A DNA stretch of 17,943 nucleotides from an uncultured bacterium (GTDB lineage Bacteria; Bacillota; Clostridia; Lachnospirales; Lachnospiraceae), in assembly GCA_905214875.1 (NCBI GenBank), contig CAJMNR010000056.1:1-17943 (forward strand). Direction: 5' to 3'. The first letter of the stretch is position 1; each line of letters opens with the position of its first letter. The notes beneath the pieces are model-generated. The model worked only from the letters and a program-made list of their open reading frames with translations, did no database searches and had not been told where the DNA came from. Position numbers and translations under genes: made by a program. This document shows positions 15,689 through 17,943 of this stretch, in pieces.

Positions 15689-15717
15689 ATGATTTACCAG
15701 TTAAAACAAATTTATAC
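15689..15717 (-). promoter_or_regulatory. candidate sigma F/G promoter of sigG
   Basis: GTATA (15717-15713) and GGTAAATCAT (15698-15689) on the minus strand resemble the sigma-F -35 (GYATA) and -10 (GGnnAnAnTR), with a 14-nt spacer and mismatches in the last -10 bases. CATTAAA just downstream partly fits a sigma-G -10. The site is about 50 nt from the sigG start. SigG is known to be under sigma-F and sigma-G control in Bacillus; this assignment is tentative. Confidence 0.35.
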
Positions 15718-15911
15718 TGTTACAGAGTTTGTAAAAATTACCACATACTGTATGATTTCTTAGGAATATCAAGAATTTGTTGAAAAACGGGCGTTTGGGA
15801 ATTTAAAAATAATCTCAGTTATAATTAGTATTATTTTCCATTATAAATCTCATGACTTTAGTTAAGAATTTATAAATAGTCATTTACATTTATCAGTGTG
15901 TATATTCAGTG

Positions 15912-16031
15912 CAACGAGATGAAGTTCCTCTTATAATTTTTTTCTCGTTATTGCGACAATATGCCAAGACTTGCAGTTTAAGCCTTAGTATATTGTTCGC
16001 ACAAAAAACGCCCTCTATCGGGCGTTTTTTT
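15912..16031 (+). ncRNA. possible plus-strand small RNA of about 120 nt with terminator
   Basis: Read on the plus strand, a weak promoter (TAGTCA at 15877-15882, 18-nt spacer, TATATT at 15901-15906) would start RNA near 15912. The RNA would contain a stem GCAACGAG with CTCGTTATTGC (15911-15918 and 15944-15954, two bulged bases) and a second stem GCGACAATAT with ATATTGTTCGC (15953-15962 and 15990-16000, one bulged base). It would end at a perfect terminator hairpin followed by seven T. The loop of the first stem holds TTCCTCTT, which could pair with ribosome binding sites. The pairing is seen; transcription is inferred and the promoter is poor. The stems would also form in minus-strand RNA. 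Confidence 0.3.
16003..16030. terminator. symmetrical GC-rich terminator hairpin
   Basis: AAAAAACGCCC (16003-16013) and GGGCGTTTTTT (16020-16030) are perfectly complementary with a 6-nt loop. The plus-strand RNA ends in seven U and the minus-strand RNA in six U, so it can stop transcription in either direction. No protein gene on the plus strand needs it. Confidence 0.8.
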
Positions 16032-16051
16032 AGTTGAGACGAATCTCAACT
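16022..16051. repeat. 30-bp palindrome-bearing repeat, copy 1
   Basis: GCG, seven T, then AGTTGAGA, loop CGAA and TCTCAACT (a perfect 8-bp palindrome). It matches copy 2 at 16183-16212 in 29 of 30 positions; only the first loop base differs. It abuts the terminator hairpin at 16003-16030. Confidence 0.9.
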
Positions 16052-16057
16052 CTTACA

Positions 16058-16166
16058 ACAAAGTATCTTCGGCCCTCACTTTTTAGTTCTCGTAGACTTC
16101 AAGGCGAAGATACTTTGTCGTGACAAATGCCGTCAGCCATAGCTGACTTCTTCCTCTGGCATTTGT
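16058..16166. repeat. nested stem-loop region between the two 30-bp repeats
   Basis: ACAAAGTATCTTCG (16058-16071) and CGAAGATACTTTGT (16105-16118) form a perfect 14-bp inverted repeat with a 33-nt loop. Next to it ACAAATGCC (16123-16131) pairs with GGCATTTGT (16158-16166), enclosing a further hairpin GTCAGC-CATA-GCTGAC (16132-16147). Together with the flanking palindromes this makes a compact, highly structured block of about 200 bp, like a small non-coding mobile or REP-like element. Copy number in the genome cannot be judged from here. Confidence 0.7.
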
Positions 16167-16182
16167 GCACATCCTTCGCGGA

Positions 16183-16219
16183 GCGTTTTTTTAGTTGAGA
16201 GGAATCTCAACTAAAAAAA
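16183..16219. repeat. 30-bp palindrome-bearing repeat, copy 2, with extended arms
   Basis: This copy (core 16183-16212) has loop GGAA. Here the arms extend to a perfect 15 bp, because seven T (16186-16192) face seven A (16213-16219). The A run also supplies the U tract of the sigE terminator next to it. Confidence 0.9.
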
Positions 16220-16255
16220 GAGAATTCAGACCACCCCTCATGGCTTGAATTCTCT
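16213..16255 (-). terminator. intrinsic terminator of the spoIIGA-sigE operon
   Basis: AGAGAATTCA (16255-16246 in the RNA) pairs perfectly with TGAATTCTCT (16228-16219). The loop is 17 nt, and seven T follow on the minus strand (16219-16213). It begins 7 nt after the sigE stop. Confidence 0.9.
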
Positions 16256-16262
16256 CTTTTTC

Positions 16263-17003
16263 TTATTCCAAACGAATCATTTCCTTACGTAAACGATTAA
16301 TAATCTTCTTCTCTAATCTTGATATATAGGATTGAGAGATTCCAAGAAGATCTGCGACCTCTTTCTGCGTCCTCTCATTGCCATCTTCCGTATTCAAGCC
16401 AAATCTAAGTTGCACAATGATACGCTCTCTCTCAGAAAGTTTAGATAGCGCATTATTCAAAAGCTTACGATCTACTTCATCTTCAATATTCTTATAAATG
16501 ATATCCTCATCCGTTCCAAGAATATCGGAAAGAAGTAACTCATTGCCGTCCCAGTCAACGTTTAATGGCTCATCGATAGACACTTCCATCTTTGTCTTAT
16601 TATTTCTTCTTAAATACATTAGAATTTCGTTCTCAATGCATCTAGAAGCATATGTAGCCAGCTTAATATTTTTATTCGGATTAAAGGTGTTAATCGCTTT
16701 AATTAACCCTATTGTTCCAATTGAAATCAAATCTTCAACGCCAATTCCAGTGTTATCAAACTTCTTAGCAATATATACAACAAGTCTTAAATTATGCTCA
16801 ACAAGCAGTGATTTTGTCTCAGCATCTTCTTCTGTACCCAGCTTACTAATAGCGCTTGCTTCCTGCGCAGGATCAAGTGGCGCTGGCAAAACTTCAGCAC
16901 CTCCGATATAGTGAATATCCCCTCGTTGTTTAAATATTAGATTTCTAAAATCAGGTATGATTCGAAATTGAAATTTGTTTGGTATTGAAATTTTTAAAAG
17001 CAT
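16263..17003 (-). CDS. sigE: RNA polymerase sporulation sigma factor SigE precursor (pro-sigma E)
   Basis: Sigma E is the early mother-cell sigma factor, made as an inactive membrane-associated precursor. From the ATG at 17003 (GGGAGG 7 nt upstream) it is 246 residues. The pro-sequence of about 31 residues is followed by HYIGGAEVLPAPL; by alignment with Bacillus (YYIGG) the cut would fall between His31 and Tyr32. Region 2 (IGVEDLISIGTIGLIKAINT, KLATYASRCIENEILMYLRR), the SigE-specific EPLNVDWDGNELLLSDILGT and the region 4 helix-turn-helix (TQKEVADLLGISQSYISR) are all intact. An in-frame ATG at 17021 lies upstream of the ribosome binding site. The protease gene spoIIGA precedes it by 72 bp, and the pair forms the spoIIG operon. 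Confidence 0.98.
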   Translation of the reverse strand: MLLKISIPNKFQFRIIPDFRNLIFKQRGDIHYIGGAEVLPAPLDPAQEASAISKLGTEEDAETKSLLVEHNLRLVVYIAKKFDNTGIGVEDLISIGTIGLIKAINTFNPNKNIKLATYASRCIENEILMYLRRNNKTKMEVSIDEPLNVDWDGNELLLSDILGTDEDIIYKNIEDEVDRKLLNNALSKLSERERIIVQLRFGLNTEDGNERTQKEVADLLGISQSYISRLEKKIINRLRKEMIRLE

Positions 17004-17038
17004 ACTATTTCCTCCCACCATAATTATCTATTCAACCA

Positions 17039-17054
17039 TCCGAAGCGCTTACCA
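17039..17054 (+). promoter_or_regulatory. cre-like sequence between spoIIGA and sigE
   Basis: The 16 bases centred on the perfect palindrome AAGCGCTT (17043-17050) match the catabolite-responsive consensus WTGNAARCGYTTWNCW at all positions except the TG at positions 2-3. It lies about 36 nt upstream of the sigE start, inside the operon. CcpA binding is only suggested; the site may be chance. Confidence 0.3.
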
Positions 17055-17075
17055 TTAACCTTTATTGTTCGTACT

Positions 17076-17921
17076 TTACATAAGTTCTTCATGCAATATT
17101 AATTGATAATCTTTCTTCGATGATAATGTTCCTTCATATACACAAGCAACCACATCTTCATGTTTGTGTACGACGTTATCAACAGTTACTTCCAGCCCAT
17201 CTAATACAAGTCCGTACATAGTTCCGTGTTCCTTCCCAATGGAGCGATATGGAATCACTTTTATACGAGTCGTATACTCAAGTAATTCTCTTGTCATAAT
17301 CTGCTTTAACAAAGTCTTCTCTACAATGATTACAGGGCGATTCGTCAATGGTTCTCGCAAATGATTCCCTGTATCCAACAATGCTTTTGCCTTCACACGT
17401 TTCTTCTCAAGTACAATGGATACCTCATATATATTATTTTCCCTCTTACGAAATGAATTAAGATAACGTATTAAATATGGTAAACAAAGTAGAATCAGAC
17501 CAACAGAGATGAATAACATTAAAATACTAACAGATTTCCTTCCATTCATACCTAACAATTCATTCACATAGGATCCAAACGAACTATTCAATAAGATACA
17601 ACAAAGAAGTCCACCAATCACAATTGTTACTCCATACATGTACATCAAGAGTACTGCGACCTTCTTTATGCTTTCAAAGCGAAATGCAAGCAATACAACT
17701 CCAATGGCCCCAATCCCATAAGACAATATAATTTGAATAAGAACAGGAAAATTCTGATTCATTAGCAGAAGACAACTAATTATCGCACCAAATAAGCTAG
17801 CAAACGAATATCTAAGTAGTGTTGTCCTCGTCTGCGTCATCTTAGACACAATAACTAATATGACTAAATCCATACAGAAATTAATAACAAAATATAAATC
17901 GATATAAACGATTATATCCAA
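17076..17921 (-). CDS. spoIIGA: sporulation sigma-E factor-processing peptidase SpoIIGA
   Basis: SpoIIGA is the septum-located aspartic protease that removes the pro-sequence of sigma E after a SpoIIR signal from the forespore. The 281 residues (Bacillus 309) begin MDIIVYIDLYFVINFCMDLV and contain about five hydrophobic membrane segments within the first 155 residues. A soluble protease half follows. The catalytic motif is LLDTGNHLREPLTNRPV with the active Asp at residue 183, the same number as in Bacillus. The start is a TTG at 17921 preceded by GGGGGTG; no ATG gives the family N-terminus. The gene lies 72 bp before its substrate gene sigE. The promoter, expected to need Spo0A, would be beyond the right edge. 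Confidence 0.96.
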   Translation of the reverse strand: MDIIVYIDLYFVINFCMDLVILVIVSKMTQTRTTLLRYSFASLFGAIISCLLLMNQNFPVLIQIILSYGIGAIGVVLLAFRFESIKKVAVLLMYMYGVTIVIGGLLCCILLNSSFGSYVNELLGMNGRKSVSILMLFISVGLILLCLPYLIRYLNSFRKRENNIYEVSIVLEKKRVKAKALLDTGNHLREPLTNRPVIIVEKTLLKQIMTRELLEYTTRIKVIPYRSIGKEHGTMYGLVLDGLEVTVDNVVHKHEDVVACVYEGTLSSKKDYQLILHEELM

Positions 17922-17943
17922 GTTACACCCCCAGGTTGTCTTA

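Larger units (their letters stand above)
15639..16262. other. 624-bp sigG-sigE interval without a convincing protein gene
   Basis: From sigE towards sigG this stretch holds the sigE terminator, a palindromic repeat, a nested stem-loop region, a second copy of the repeat, a symmetrical GC-rich terminator hairpin (16003-16030) and two AT-rich stem-loops. Next comes an AT-rich stretch (about 15725-15900) in which I see nothing beyond small palindromes, and last the presumed sigG promoter. The longest start-to-stop frame noted is 29 codons (16172-16083, minus) and is covered by the repeat structure. Confidence 0.8.

Noticed and set aside
15785..15796. AAACG-GG-CGTTT palindrome as a terminator or operator
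   Set aside because: The two-base centre cannot form a hairpin loop with these arms, and no regulator or promoter is linked to it. The shared CGGGCGTTT with the terminator at 16020 is short.
16022..16212. Two 30-bp repeats as a CRISPR array
   Set aside because: There are only two units, 131 bp apart, with a structured palindromic interval instead of spacers, and no cas genes.
16498..16911. Plus-strand open frame opposite sigE
   Set aside because: It lies wholly within the conserved sigE coding region and shows no family features.

Overview
The window looks like chromosomal DNA from a low-GC, motile, endospore-forming member of the Clostridia, most likely a Lachnospiraceae member of the Lachnoclostridium (Clostridium) phytofermentans type. 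This placement is inferred from AT-rich sequence, strong GGAGG ribosome binding sites, and the co-occurrence of SpoIIGA/SigE/SigG, CodY and a fla/che-type flagellar cluster. All convincing protein genes lie on the minus strand, so transcription runs from high to low coordinates. There are no tRNA or rRNA genes, insertion sequences or CRISPR arrays.

Region 1 (17921 to 14451) is the sporulation block. spoIIGA (membrane aspartic protease) and sigE (pro-sigma E) form the spoIIG operon. After sigE comes a terminator, then about 620 bp without a protein gene. That gap holds a structured repeat element, a second terminator hairpin and a possible small RNA on the plus strand. Then come sigG with its own terminator, and a ylmC/ymxH-type PRC-barrel gene with a candidate forespore promoter.

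Region 2 (14410 to 7669) is DNA metabolism and global regulation. It holds nrdR (ribonucleotide reductase repressor) with a near-consensus sigma-A promoter and a terminator, then overlapping comM and dprA (processing of incoming single-stranded DNA), topA (topoisomerase I) with its own promoter and terminator, and codY with an extended -10 promoter inside a palindrome and its own terminator.

Region 3 (7546 to 1) is the start of the flagellar operon: flgB, flgC, fliE, fliF, fliG, fliH, fliI, fliJ, motE-like and the first 34 codons of a probable fliK. Genes are tightly spaced or overlapping. They encode, in order, rod proteins, the MS-ring adaptor, the MS ring, the rotor switch, the export ATPase complex, a stator chaperone-like protein and the hook-length protein. 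The only sizeable gap (fliH-fliI) carries a long imperfect hairpin followed by a T run.

Several starts were moved downstream of the longest frame on ribosome binding site and family evidence (sigE, sigG, comM, codY, flgB, fliG, fliH). The least explained DNA is the sigE-sigG interval. It has two 30-bp copies of a palindrome-bearing repeat flanking nested stem-loops, beside a possible plus-strand RNA of about 120 nt. The window otherwise contains well-known gene families in a coherent arrangement.
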